Shown here: positions 15,895 through 24,413 of the stretch, piece after piece
Numbering within the stretch: position 1 is the first letter of the stretch
Layout: every line of letters starts with the position of its first letter
From: Fibrobacter sp.
Lineage (GTDB): Bacteria > Fibrobacterota > Fibrobacteria > Fibrobacterales > Fibrobacteraceae
Direction of reading: 5' to 3'
Assembly (NCBI GenBank): GCA_017475045.1
Contig: JAFVGH010000041.1
Span: 1 to 64,000, forward strand
DNA: 64,000 nucleotides
Notes under the pieces: model-generated
What the model was told of the DNA's origin: nothing
Databases searched by the model: none
Seen by the model: the letters and a program-made list of their open reading frames with translations, nothing else
Made by a program: the position numbers and the translations under genes

Positions 15895-17112
15895 CTATCC
15901 TTTTCGACGCAGGGCCTGGGCAAAGAAACCGTCAAACCGGGAATCGACACTTGCCGGGAGCACCGGACCGTCAACCTTCTCGAATTCGGGATGTTCCTTG
16001 ACGAAGCGGTTCACCACCTGCGTTGTTTCAAGCGGGTCTGGGCTGCAGGTGGCGTAGACCAGAATACCTCCAGCGTTCAATACGCGCGACGCAGACTCCA
16101 GCAGTTTGAACTGTAACTCCGAAAGTTCCTTGACGGACTCCTGCGTAATCCTGTACTTTGATTCGGGCCGGCGGGCGATCACCCCCATGTTGCTACAAGG
16201 CACGTCCAGGAGGATGCGGTCGAATTCAGAATTTAGGCCTTGAGGAGAAAGTGCGTCAATACATTCCAGCCGCACATTTGCAAGACCCAAGCGGTCCACC
16301 AGGTCACGCATTTTCTCTACGCGGAAATCCGAGACGTCGCTGGCAAGAATATCAAGAGAAGGCTCCATCTCGGCCATCAGCGCCGACTTTCCGCCGGGAG
16401 CGGCGCAAGCGTCCCAAACTTTCAGGCCAGGCTTTAGGTCTAGAAGTTTCACCACTTCGTAGGCGGCTGGATTCTGCAGACTGAATTCACCATCGGCAAA
16501 AGCCGCTGATTCCAGAATGGGCTTAAGCTTTACATCTTCGGGAACCTGGATGTAACGGTCGTAAAGTATGCTCGCCCCGGTGAGTCCGAGTTTCTGGGCC
16601 AGCACGGGAGCGGAAACCTTTTGCAGGTTCACACGGAGCCATTCAGAGGGGCGTTCCAGCGTGGACTTCGCCAGCGCCTCGGCCCGGTCGGCACCGTAAA
16701 TGTCAAACCAGCGGCGCACCAGCCATTCGGGCACCGAATTCTCGATACTCACGCGACGCACCTTCTGGGGCGGCAGTGCCGGAGGGCCGGACCTGCGCGC
16801 GGCGTGAAGCACCGCGTTCACCAGCCGCGCGGAACCTTCGCCAAGGTTCGCCGCCTTAGCGAGCTCCACAGAGGTCGATACGGCGGCATGGTCCGGCACG
16901 TCCATAACGAACATCTGGAAAAGTCCCATTTCAAGTACCGTGCAAACCTCTAAAGAGGGCACCTTCTTTACCAGCGACTTTACAAAGTACTGCAAATACA
17001 GATGCCTGCGGCACACGCCCAAGGCAAGTTCCATCGCAAAGGGCGAAAGCCCACTTTCCTTGATGAAAGTTCCTTCCTGCTGCCAAAGCAGCAGCACCCT
17101 ATACGCATCCAT
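15895..17112 (-). CDS. rsmB: 16S rRNA m5C967 methyltransferase RsmB (Sun family)
   Basis: 405 aa from ATG 17112. An N-terminal NusB-like RNA-binding domain is followed by a Rossmann methyltransferase with AAPGGKSALMAEM (SAM site), DVPCSNMGVIARRPE and YATCSPDPLET, the two Cys motifs of the Nol1/Nop2/Sun family. It methylates C967 of 16S rRNA. The frame extends to a TTG at 17145 inside fmt; AAGGA lies too close to that TTG, so the ATG is preferred but either is possible. fmt lies just upstream, a common gene pair. Confidence 0.92.
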   Translation of the reverse strand: MDAYRVLLLWQQEGTFIKESGLSPFAMELALGVCRRHLYLQYFVKSLVKKVPSLEVCTVLEMGLFQMFVMDVPDHAAVSTSVELAKAANLGEGSARLVNAVLHAARRSGPPALPPQKVRRVSIENSVPEWLVRRWFDIYGADRAEALAKSTLERPSEWLRVNLQKVSAPVLAQKLGLTGASILYDRYIQVPEDVKLKPILESAAFADGEFSLQNPAAYEVVKLLDLKPGLKVWDACAAPGGKSALMAEMEPSLDILASDVSDFRVEKMRDLVDRLGLANVRLECIDALSPQGLNSEFDRILLDVPCSNMGVIARRPESKYRITQESVKELSELQFKLLESASRVLNAGGILVYATCSPDPLETTQVVNRFVKEHPEFEKVDGPVLPASVDSRFDGFFAQALRRKG

Positions 17113-17132
17113 GCGCTCTATCAGGGACTGGT

Positions 17133-18056
17133 CTAGCAAAAGCAAAGTCCTTCGCGGTTCTGGATTCCACGCATAAAGTCGGCCACCGGCATGGGCTTCT
17201 TGCCTTCAGCCTGGATTTCAACCACTTCCAAGAGACCGTCACCCGTGCCTACGTAGAGGCGGTTGTCCTTGAACTCTACGGCGCCGGGAGCAAGCTTCGG
17301 GCCATTTTCGGGGGTATCCGTCTTGCGCAGGTACACCATGCGGCCGCCCAACTTTCCGTATCCGCCGGGCCAGGGGTTGAAGGCCCGAATCCTGTTATGG
17401 ATTACCGCAGCGGGCATGTTGAAATCGATAAGGCCTTCTTCCTTTTTCAGTTTCGGAGCGCCACTGGCCTGAGCGTGATCCTGGGTCAAGTCCTTCTCGC
17501 AGCCTTCCTTAAGTTGACTAATGGCATCGTCCAGGGCTTCACAGCCAGGGGCCACCATCTTTTCCAGCAGGCTTGCCGTAGTGTCCTGATGGTCAATTTC
17601 TACGATACGCTGGGCCAGAATCGGGCCGTGGTCCATCTTTTCGTCCAGGCGGAAAACCGTCACGCCCGTTTCTTTAAGGCCGTCGGCAATGGCCCGCTGC
17701 ACCGGGGCGGCACCGCGATACTTGGGCAAAAGACTTCCGTGAACGTTCACGGCGCCAAACTTCGCTACAGCCAGAATGTTCTTCGGCAAAATGGAATAGG
17801 CCACCACTACAAAAAGGTCCGCATCATACTTGCGCAGGTCCGCCTCAAACTCGGGGGCTTTCAAGTCCAGCGGTTGCAAGACCGGCAGACCATGACGAAG
17901 AGCCGCCTCTTTCACGGGCGGGGGCGTCAGAACCCGGCCTCGACCCGCCGGGCGATCCGGCTGAGTGACTACGGCTAGAACTTCATTATCGGAAGCAACC
18001 AAATGCTCCAAGAAATGCGCCGCAAATTCCGGCGTTCCCATAAAGACAATTTTCAT
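17133..18056 (-). CDS. fmt: Methionyl-tRNA formyltransferase
   Basis: 307 aa. Formylates the initiator Met-tRNA with 10-formyl-THF. The N-terminal Rossmann domain begins KIVFMGTPEFAAHFLEHL; the catalytic region has VNVHGSLLPKYRGAAPVQRAI, including Asn, His and the SLLPxYRG signature. The C-terminal OB-type domain shows IRAFNPWPGGYG. Length is typical. It leads the leftward fmt-rsmB unit. Confidence 0.96.
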   Translation of the reverse strand: MKIVFMGTPEFAAHFLEHLVASDNEVLAVVTQPDRPAGRGRVLTPPPVKEAALRHGLPVLQPLDLKAPEFEADLRKYDADLFVVVAYSILPKNILAVAKFGAVNVHGSLLPKYRGAAPVQRAIADGLKETGVTVFRLDEKMDHGPILAQRIVEIDHQDTTASLLEKMVAPGCEALDDAISQLKEGCEKDLTQDHAQASGAPKLKKEEGLIDFNMPAAVIHNRIRAFNPWPGGYGKLGGRMVYLRKTDTPENGPKLAPGAVEFKDNRLYVGTGDGLLEVVEIQAEGKKPMPVADFMRGIQNREGLCFC

Positions 18057-18168
18057 AGGGATAAATGTAAAAAACAGCCGCGCCCTTTACAGCAAAACAG
18101 GGCAAAATGCTCATCGCATTTCACCCCGTTCAGACAAAACCGGATTCTTCGATCTTGTAACCTGATTC

Positions 18169-20667
18169 CTAGTCCACAATGCAGCGCACGGAATAACCCA
18201 GCTGTTTTGGAGCCTGCCAGTATTCCGTCTTGGCGCCAGATGTGACATGCAGGACATGTCCATAATAATTATCAAAATTGGTGGACCAGAAACCGGTCAT
18301 TTCACCTGCATTTTCAAAACTTCCGCCATAGCCGTTTTCCCAACGACCTGCCGGGAGAGCCGAAAATCCGTAGGTGTCAGTGCCATTGCCGCTGTTCCAG
18401 CCGGACTTGGCCTTCAGCGCCGTCCCTGCCGTCGCGGAGCCTTCGGCTGTTGCGTTACCACCACCCACAAGGGCAAGCATTGTCTGCATTTCGTCGTAAC
18501 TGGGCAGGTGAGAACCGGCGGGGCATATTCCCTGGACATTTTTCTTTGCCTTGACCAGGGCTGCCAAATCACTGCACCCGTCACCTTCACCGTATCCGCA
18601 ATTTGTCTTGCTGGAATCCATGGCACCACCCCAGGTGTAAAGCCTTCCGTACTTGGAGCAGTTGGCGTCATCTTCGCCGTAGCAGACACTTCCATAGGCC
18701 TTGTAATTCAGGTTTTCGGCCATCCATACCTGGTCCCCGATCTTTACGGTCTTGTAAACCTTGGTGTCACGGGAATCCTTCAGACTTCCATAAATAATCT
18801 TGCTTTCTTTCGCAGTGTTGTTTACGCAGCGTACGGAAAACTCCAGACCTTCGGGCGGTTCACGCGTCCAAGCCCATTGCACGCCATCCGTAAACGTGAG
18901 AACCTTGAGCCCCGCGGAATTCATCCAAGCAGCGTAATCGCTAGGATACAAGTCTGTAGGGGTCTCGTCCCATCCAGCCATCCAGAAGCCGGTCGCGGCA
19001 CCCTTGCCGTCACAAACCGAGGTCCGCGCGTCACATTTGCCTGCTGGCAATGCGGAGAACCCGACAATATCCGTTCCCTTTTCAAACCAGTCGTTTTTCG
19101 CCCTCAGGGCATTGAACGGGGAATCTCCTTTAACGTTGACAGAATCAAGCAGCGACGCAATTTGAATTTTCTTAAGAGAATCAATCTTGCCGGAATTTAT
19201 CAGTTCCTTCAAGGCAGCAGCAGTCTGATGCGCCATCGGGTCATACCCGGTAATGGAATCCACATGGTTAAACAAGGTGAGAACTTCCGTGTGACTCGGC
19301 AGGTGCCAGCCATCGGGGCAAATTCCCTGCACATGTTCGCCAGACTTGACCTTTTTCTCCAAGGCGCCGCAATCTTCCGTCGGTTCTTGCCCCATGCCCA
19401 TGTCTATGCCACAACCCGTCTTGACCGTATCCATCACGGCGCCCCAGGTGTAGAGCCTTCCATACTTGATACAGTTATCGGAATCGCCGCCATAGCAGGT
19501 ATTCCCGTAAATCGAACCACCCGCCTTGTAGGCATAATTCAAGTTTTCGGCCATCCATTCCTGATTCCCGATTACAATGGTCTTGTAGGTCTTGTTGTCA
19601 CGCTTATCAGTCAAGCTGCCATAGCTGAAATCGCCCGAAGAGCCATCATCCGTCTTGGAGGCCAGTTTCCACTCGTTGGCGGCACAACGGTAATCTTCGC
19701 CATAAGTCGCACTCAACTCGTTCTTGTTCTTCTTGGTCATCCCTGCGGTTTCGGCATCGCACTCGCCCAACTTGAAGTTGTTCCACCAGAAGCGCTTGAA
19801 GAACTTCTCGAAGGCGGGAACATCTTCGCCCAGTTCCCAGGACCTGATGTTGGCTCGGATTTTAGCAAGGTCGGCAGTGCTCGCCCAATCGGCGATATCC
19901 GTCTTTTCATTCTCGTCATCCCAAGAGCCGTCCTTTTCGATGTCGCTGGCAAAACCTGCCAGACGGTTGGAAAGATTCCCTTCGGAAAGATGGCCCTGCA
20001 TCAGGATACTAATGGCCAGGAGGGCCGCATTGTCATCCCCTTTCGCAAAGATATCCAGGTCTTCGGCAGAGGCATTATCCACCTCTATTCCAAAAGCCTT
20101 GAACACATCGGACTCGGCCTTTTTCTTCGCCAAGGAAATCGTCTCGCCAGAACCCACAAGTTCAACAACCCTTTCGTATTCCAGATGAGTCAGCAGGTTG
20201 ATATTGGCCGTTTCCCTTTCGGACAAATCCACCAGGGCGTTCAAGGTTATCTGGCTCTTGGAAACCTCGCCGGTCACTTCGTTGCGGTAGAAACCCTCCG
20301 TTTCCAGCAGGGCGAACTGCGACTTGAGAGAAATGTCCTTTATAAGAAACGTTCCCGTGTCGCTGGCAATTTTGCCCTTGAAGCTCTTGCCTGTCTGGCG
20401 GATTTTTCCCGATTCAATCAAGGCTTCGCCATCCAGTTCCTGCACCGTAATGCTTGAACCCTTGAGGAATGGTCCCTTCTGGGAAACTCCCGCCACAGTA
20501 CGATCTTCTATCGCGATGATCTGGGTCTCTTCGCTGGTGCCGCCAGCATGTTTGTCGTTGCTGCAAGCGGCGAGAAGTAAAAGAATCAAGGAGATTGCCG
20601 CAGTCGCTACGCTCCTTCGCAATGACGTTTGTGTCAGAACAATCTGATTTTTTTCCATATTAAGCAT
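18169..20667 (-). CDS. FISUMP lipoprotein with two FISUMP domains
   Basis: 832 aa. A type II signal peptide with lipobox LAAC marks an outer-membrane lipoprotein. After a Fibrobacter-type N-terminal region (VAGVSQKGPFLKGSSITVQEL and following strands) there are two FISUMP copies (TIGR02145), at about 345-610 and 620-832. Each contains a YKTxxIGxQxWMAENLNY motif, a YGRLYTWG motif and an NVQGICP or HVQGICP motif with LPS. The molecular function of FISUMP is unknown. AGGAGA lies seven bases before ATG 20667, which is inside the TIGR02147 gene: the overlap of eight bases indicates coupled expression. Confidence 0.88.
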   Translation of the reverse strand: MLNMEKNQIVLTQTSLRRSVATAAISLILLLLAACSNDKHAGGTSEETQIIAIEDRTVAGVSQKGPFLKGSSITVQELDGEALIESGKIRQTGKSFKGKIASDTGTFLIKDISLKSQFALLETEGFYRNEVTGEVSKSQITLNALVDLSERETANINLLTHLEYERVVELVGSGETISLAKKKAESDVFKAFGIEVDNASAEDLDIFAKGDDNAALLAISILMQGHLSEGNLSNRLAGFASDIEKDGSWDDENEKTDIADWASTADLAKIRANIRSWELGEDVPAFEKFFKRFWWNNFKLGECDAETAGMTKKNKNELSATYGEDYRCAANEWKLASKTDDGSSGDFSYGSLTDKRDNKTYKTIVIGNQEWMAENLNYAYKAGGSIYGNTCYGGDSDNCIKYGRLYTWGAVMDTVKTGCGIDMGMGQEPTEDCGALEKKVKSGEHVQGICPDGWHLPSHTEVLTLFNHVDSITGYDPMAHQTAAALKELINSGKIDSLKKIQIASLLDSVNVKGDSPFNALRAKNDWFEKGTDIVGFSALPAGKCDARTSVCDGKGAATGFWMAGWDETPTDLYPSDYAAWMNSAGLKVLTFTDGVQWAWTREPPEGLEFSVRCVNNTAKESKIIYGSLKDSRDTKVYKTVKIGDQVWMAENLNYKAYGSVCYGEDDANCSKYGRLYTWGGAMDSSKTNCGYGEGDGCSDLAALVKAKKNVQGICPAGSHLPSYDEMQTMLALVGGGNATAEGSATAGTALKAKSGWNSGNGTDTYGFSALPAGRWENGYGGSFENAGEMTGFWSTNFDNYYGHVLHVTSGAKTEYWQAPKQLGYSVRCIVD

Positions 20668-21496
20668 TCTGCATCTCCTGTATGTTTTTTGTCAAAGGGA
20701 ATAGTTGAAGGTTCAGGCGGTAGACACGGTCCATGCCGTCGTCTTCGGTGGCGATGGCCACCACCTTCTTGCGGAATTCCGCCAGTTCTTCCACAATTTT
20801 CTTGTAGGCTCTCTGGGTAAGACCCATGGTAATGCCCGAAACGTTCCTCTCCGAAAGAGGCAAGTTCTTGATGGCGTCCAGCGCAAAGCCCCCCATCTGC
20901 AGGTGCATCTGCTGAATGGTCAGGGGAACGAAACTCATTTCGCCCGTGGAGACCGACTTGTCCGACTGGCTGTAGGATCCGTCACGGTTTTTCACCAGAA
21001 GGCCGAGACTTTCCAGATAGCGCACGGATTCCTTCACCTCACTGGCCGTCAACTTGGGCAGGCAGCAGTCCGCCACCTTCTTGGGAAACATTCCCGGCAC
21101 ATGGGGAACCAACTCGCGGAGGACGGGGTTTTTCCAGGATTCGTAATACCCCATAGAATCCTTGCCCAGAACGTTCACCTTGTGGGCCTGGGCAAGGGCC
21201 TGCATCTCATCGTAGGCCTTTTTTCTGGCGGGTCCCAACTTGGACTGGTTGTAGGTGACCAGGGACTTGAAGTAGGCCCTCTCGAAACCCTCCAGGCCCA
21301 TGGCCTGGGCGACGCGCTCGGCGCCTGTCCCCCGAAGGGAGCTCTTGCCTTCGCTGACCAGTTTGAGGAACACCGGCGAAACATAACCGGCCCGCCGGGC
21401 GAAATCGCGCCAAGTAAGGCTGTGGCGCTGCTTGTTCTCGGCAAACCATTGCCGCATGAACTCGCGATAGTCTTGAAAATTGGTTACTGATTGCAT
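20660..21496 (-). CDS. TIGR02147-family protein, putative transcriptional regulator
   Basis: 278 aa. The start TNFQDYREFMRQWFAENKQ followed by LTWRDFARRAGYVSPVFLKLVSEGKSSL is the recognisable TIGR02147 (DUF4423) pattern, a paralogous family described from F. succinogenes with an N-terminal helix-turn-helix-like region. Regulation of the adjacent lipoprotein is inferred from the eight-base overlap and shared operon; it is not shown. No membrane segment is present. Two TGATACAAA direct repeats lie upstream and could be operator sites. Confidence 0.8.
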   Translation of the reverse strand: MQSVTNFQDYREFMRQWFAENKQRHSLTWRDFARRAGYVSPVFLKLVSEGKSSLRGTGAERVAQAMGLEGFERAYFKSLVTYNQSKLGPARKKAYDEMQALAQAHKVNVLGKDSMGYYESWKNPVLRELVPHVPGMFPKKVADCCLPKLTASEVKESVRYLESLGLLVKNRDGSYSQSDKSVSTGEMSFVPLTIQQMHLQMGGFALDAIKNLPLSERNVSGITMGLTQRAYKKIVEELAEFRKKVVAIATEDDGMDRVYRLNLQLFPLTKNIQEMQNA

Positions 21497-21538
21497 ACCC
21501 TGAAATTAGATGTTTTTTTCGGGAAATGCAACATTTTT

Positions 21539-21608
21539 TGATACAAACATGCCAAATTTTGCAATTATACACTTTTGTAGCATATTTTTAATTTTTTTAT
21601 GATACAAA
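21539..21608. promoter_or_regulatory. Direct repeats TGATACAAA around a leftward TATAAT box
   Basis: TGATACAAA occurs at 21539-21547 and 21600-21608, 61 bases apart, in the AT-rich region between the leftward TIGR02147 gene and the rightward lrgA-type gene. Between them a TATAAT lies on the minus strand at 21564-21569 with a weak TTAAAA -35. These could be operator copies for the divergent promoters; this is an inference from position. Confidence 0.3.
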
Positions 21609-21711
21609 ACAGGCGAAAAAGAGAGAAAAACGGCAAACCGGAGGCCAATATAGACAAGGACTATTTTTTTCTCTTGCCCATTGAACCCCATTTTCTACCT
21701 TTACCGCCGTC

Positions 21712-22140
21712 ATGAGAATTCCTCTCCAGCTTGCCGTCATTTTCGCCATCTGTATCGCCGGGGAAGTCCTCCACCGCGTCGTGGGCGTGCCCCTGCCCGG
21801 CAACATCATCGGCATGGTCCTTCTCCTGATTTTACTTTGTACAAAAGTCATCAAGCCGGAGCACATTTCGGGCGTCTCCAGTTTTTTCCTGAAATACCTG
21901 GCCCTGTTCTTCTTGCCGCCAAGCATCGCCATCATGACCGTGGGCGACGACATTCTTTCCAAGTGGCCGCTGTTGCTGTTCCTGTGCATCGCATTCACCA
22001 TCATCACCATTGCCGTGGGTGGCCAAGTCACACAGTTTCTTGTCCGCAGGCAGGAATACCGGGAAAACTTGGCTCTGCGCGCCGAACGTCTTGCCAAACG
22101 GGCGACGGCAAAGAGCGAATCAAGCGGGGGCGAACCATGA
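21712..22140 (+). CDS. LrgA/CidA-family holin-like membrane protein
   Basis: 142 aa with four hydrophobic segments and the family hallmarks CIAGEVLHRVVGVPLPGNIIGMVLLLILL and FFLPPSIAIMTV. The LrgA/CidA family controls murein hydrolase export or pyruvate uptake in other bacteria; which applies here is unknown. The C-terminus is charged and cytoplasmic. It overlaps the lrgB-type gene by four bases. No clear ribosome-binding site precedes the ATG. Confidence 0.88.
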   Translation: MRIPLQLAVIFAICIAGEVLHRVVGVPLPGNIIGMVLLLILLCTKVIKPEHISGVSSFFLKYLALFFLPPSIAIMTVGDDILSKWPLLLFLCIAFTIITIAVGGQVTQFLVRRQEYRENLALRAERLAKRATAKSESSGGEP

Positions 22141-22826
22141 ACGCCATCATCAATTCGCCCCTGTTCGGCATATTGCTCACTCTTGTAGCCTTCGAGATAG
22201 GCGTGCTCATCAGCCAAAAGTTCAAGTATTCCTTCTTGAACCCGCTGCTCATCGGCAACATCCTTATCGTCGGGTTCCTGCTGATTACGGGCGTAAGTCT
22301 CGAAAGCTACAACGTAGGCGGTGACTACATTTCTGTAATGCTTTCCCCCGCCACCGTGGTCCTTGCCGTCCCGCTTTACAGACAAATTCAAAAGCTACAA
22401 CATTTCTGGAAACCCATCCTTGCAGGAATTATTGCAGGGTCCCTCACCGCCATGGCCTGCGTCATCGTGGCAGGCAAGCTCTTGGGACTCGGTAAGGTGC
22501 TGACCCTTTCGCTCCTCCCCAAGTCCGTCACCATCCCCATGGGAAGCGTCATCTCCGAACAGATCGGCGGCATTCCATCGGTGACCATTATCGCCATCAC
22601 CGTCACGGGAATCACGGGAGCAGTTACAGCCCCTGCCGTATGCAGGTTCTGCCGCATCAAGCACAAGGTGGCACAGGGAATCGCCATCGGTACGGCAAGC
22701 CATGCCCTGGGAACCACCAAGGCCATGGAAATGGGCGAAGTGCAAGGCGCCATGAGCGGACTTGCCATCGGTATCGCGGGGCTTTTTACAGCCGTTGTTG
22801 CACCGGTGATTATAGCGCTAATTTAA
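22137..22826 (+). CDS. LrgB/CidB-family membrane protein
   Basis: 229 aa, about six hydrophobic helices. The motifs LLPKSVTIPMGSVISEQIGG and ASHALGTTKAMEMGEVQGAMSGLAI are diagnostic of LrgB. It works together with the LrgA/CidA partner directly upstream, whose stop it overlaps by ATGA. The frame is open further upstream inside the partner, but ATG 22137 gives the family N-terminus. The gene converges on the SagB-like gene. Confidence 0.9.
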   Translation: MNAIINSPLFGILLTLVAFEIGVLISQKFKYSFLNPLLIGNILIVGFLLITGVSLESYNVGGDYISVMLSPATVVLAVPLYRQIQKLQHFWKPILAGIIAGSLTAMACVIVAGKLLGLGKVLTLSLLPKSVTIPMGSVISEQIGGIPSVTIIAITVTGITGAVTAPAVCRFCRIKHKVAQGIAIGTASHALGTTKAMEMGEVQGAMSGLAIGIAGLFTAVVAPVIIALI

Positions 22827-22848
22827 GGGGTTGCCGCCGTCGACGCCG

Positions 22849-24324
22849 TTACCGCCCGACCAAAACTTCGCAAAGCACCGTTTCGTCTTCGGGAATCCGG
22901 CCAAGCTTCTTGATTTCGTCTTCATAGAAGAAAAGCTCCCGACGGGCGTACTTGCCAAGACAGCGGGCGGATTCGCGGAGCATCTCAGCCACATAGCCCG
23001 CATTCATGTTCAGGTAACGGTAAGCCCGGTCGCCCATGATACCGCAAGCGTCCTTCAGGTTCACCGTAAAGTATACCGCAAAGGCGGCATTACGCGGACT
23101 ATCTTCATCTAGGTGGGCCTTCAAGAAACTTTCCCTATCCAAGTTCCCGGCGTGCAGGTACAAGGATTTTTTAGAAGGCTGGTAACGGTACATTCCCTGG
23201 TAGACCAGGGACACGTCAAAGCAGGCTACCCAAATTTTCAGGAGCCCCGCCCCGAAAGCGTTCAGGGTACAAATTTCCATCCAGCGCAACAGCGTAGAAA
23301 AATCATCCAGTGAGGCCGTCCAGGGCTTGAAAGGCCGACATTCCATCGTCCCCGGGCCCAAAAAGTCGTATTCCCTAAAGAAGTACTCGTTAGGGTATTT
23401 CTGCGGCGTCAGCGGGAATTCGTCCCCTTCAAAGGCCTGGTTCTGAACCCTGAAAACCTTGACGCACTTGGACAGGTCCGTAATGCATTCCGCCTTGTGC
23501 TGCAACAGGAACCGGGCCCTAACTCTGGAATTCAAACTCGCGCTTTCTTGCATGGGGAGCTCTCCCCTGCTGGAGTAGGCGAACTGAGAGGCCAACTCAT
23601 ACTTTTTCAAGGCCTTGGGCATCACGGCAACCGCCGCCATGGGGATTTCGTCTTCTCCCAGGTCCAGGCCATAAACCACATCGGCATCGACAAAACTGCC
23701 CAGAGGGATCGCCATGGCTCCCGCAGAACGGGCCGAGATAGAGGCCAGCCCTACGTAAGAACCTACGTCCAGTTCCAGCTCCCGGTAGGCCGCCTCCTTG
23801 AAGCGCCAAACCGCCCGATCTAGCACCGCCGTAAAGAACAGCGTTATGGGAGCCTCCTCGATAAAGCTACCGTCGGCAAATGCCTTGACCAGGGCCTCCA
23901 TACGGGTCTTTTTCAGCTTGGCGTTTTCCCAGGGGTACGCCACAAGCTCACGGGTCTCGTAGTCAAACTTGTAAAGGTCATCGGGAACGCTCTGCTGCCG
24001 GATATAGGCGTAAATTCCCACCGAGCGAAGACCATCTGCAGAAACGTCGTTCTGCAACTGGGTAAAAAGTCGGTTCAGCAGGGTGGAAGAGGACTGGGTT
24101 ATCTCGAACAGGTCCTCCGAGGCAGCCTTCTTTCTCTGGCCGGCCTTCACCCCGTTGGTAGCATAGCGCTTGCCACTCGCATAGGGGTCTGTCGTATTCT
24201 TCGAGTCTTCCCAATGGAGCGTAACGGGGTCACCGGACACCTGGCGCACATACTTGATGGACTCGTGATAGGTTTCAGAGAAAAAAGCCACGGCGTAAAG
24301 GTAAAAAAAATAATACCCAGCCAC
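22849..24324 (-). CDS. SagB/ThcOx-like double nitroreductase-family protein
   Basis: Up to 491 aa. Two tandem halves each resemble the SagB fold: the first has APITLFFTAVLDRAVWRFKE and AYRELELDVGSYVGLASISA, the second has AVYFTVNLKDACGIMGDRAYRYLNMNAGYVAEM. In SagB/ThcOx enzymes such FMN domains oxidise azolines in peptide natural products; none of the usual partners (YcaO, precursor peptide) is nearby, so the substrate is unknown. GTG 24324 is the longest start; a GTG at codon 13 (24288) is equally poor in ribosome-binding sites, so the N-terminus is uncertain. It is divergent from the GH5 gene. Confidence 0.6.
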   Translation of the reverse strand: MAGYYFFYLYAVAFFSETYHESIKYVRQVSGDPVTLHWEDSKNTTDPYASGKRYATNGVKAGQRKKAASEDLFEITQSSSTLLNRLFTQLQNDVSADGLRSVGIYAYIRQQSVPDDLYKFDYETRELVAYPWENAKLKKTRMEALVKAFADGSFIEEAPITLFFTAVLDRAVWRFKEAAYRELELDVGSYVGLASISARSAGAMAIPLGSFVDADVVYGLDLGEDEIPMAAVAVMPKALKKYELASQFAYSSRGELPMQESASLNSRVRARFLLQHKAECITDLSKCVKVFRVQNQAFEGDEFPLTPQKYPNEYFFREYDFLGPGTMECRPFKPWTASLDDFSTLLRWMEICTLNAFGAGLLKIWVACFDVSLVYQGMYRYQPSKKSLYLHAGNLDRESFLKAHLDEDSPRNAAFAVYFTVNLKDACGIMGDRAYRYLNMNAGYVAEMLRESARCLGKYARRELFFYEDEIKKLGRIPEDETVLCEVLVGR

Positions 24325-24413
24325 GCCCGTTTTCCAGCGTAAACGGAGCTTTCATTGAAATATGTAAAAGGTAACGAAACCATTATGTATATTGGTGAAA
24401 AAGAGGTATTCGC

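Noticed and set aside
18082-18103. Terminator between the FISUMP gene and fmt
   Set aside because: Only a 5-bp GCCCT/AGGGC stem with a 12-base loop; too weak to call.
18247-20457. A 736-aa open frame antisense to the FISUMP lipoprotein
   Set aside because: It lies opposite a clearly conserved gene and has no ribosome-binding site or recognisable domain; long antisense frames are frequent in this GC-rich coding DNA.
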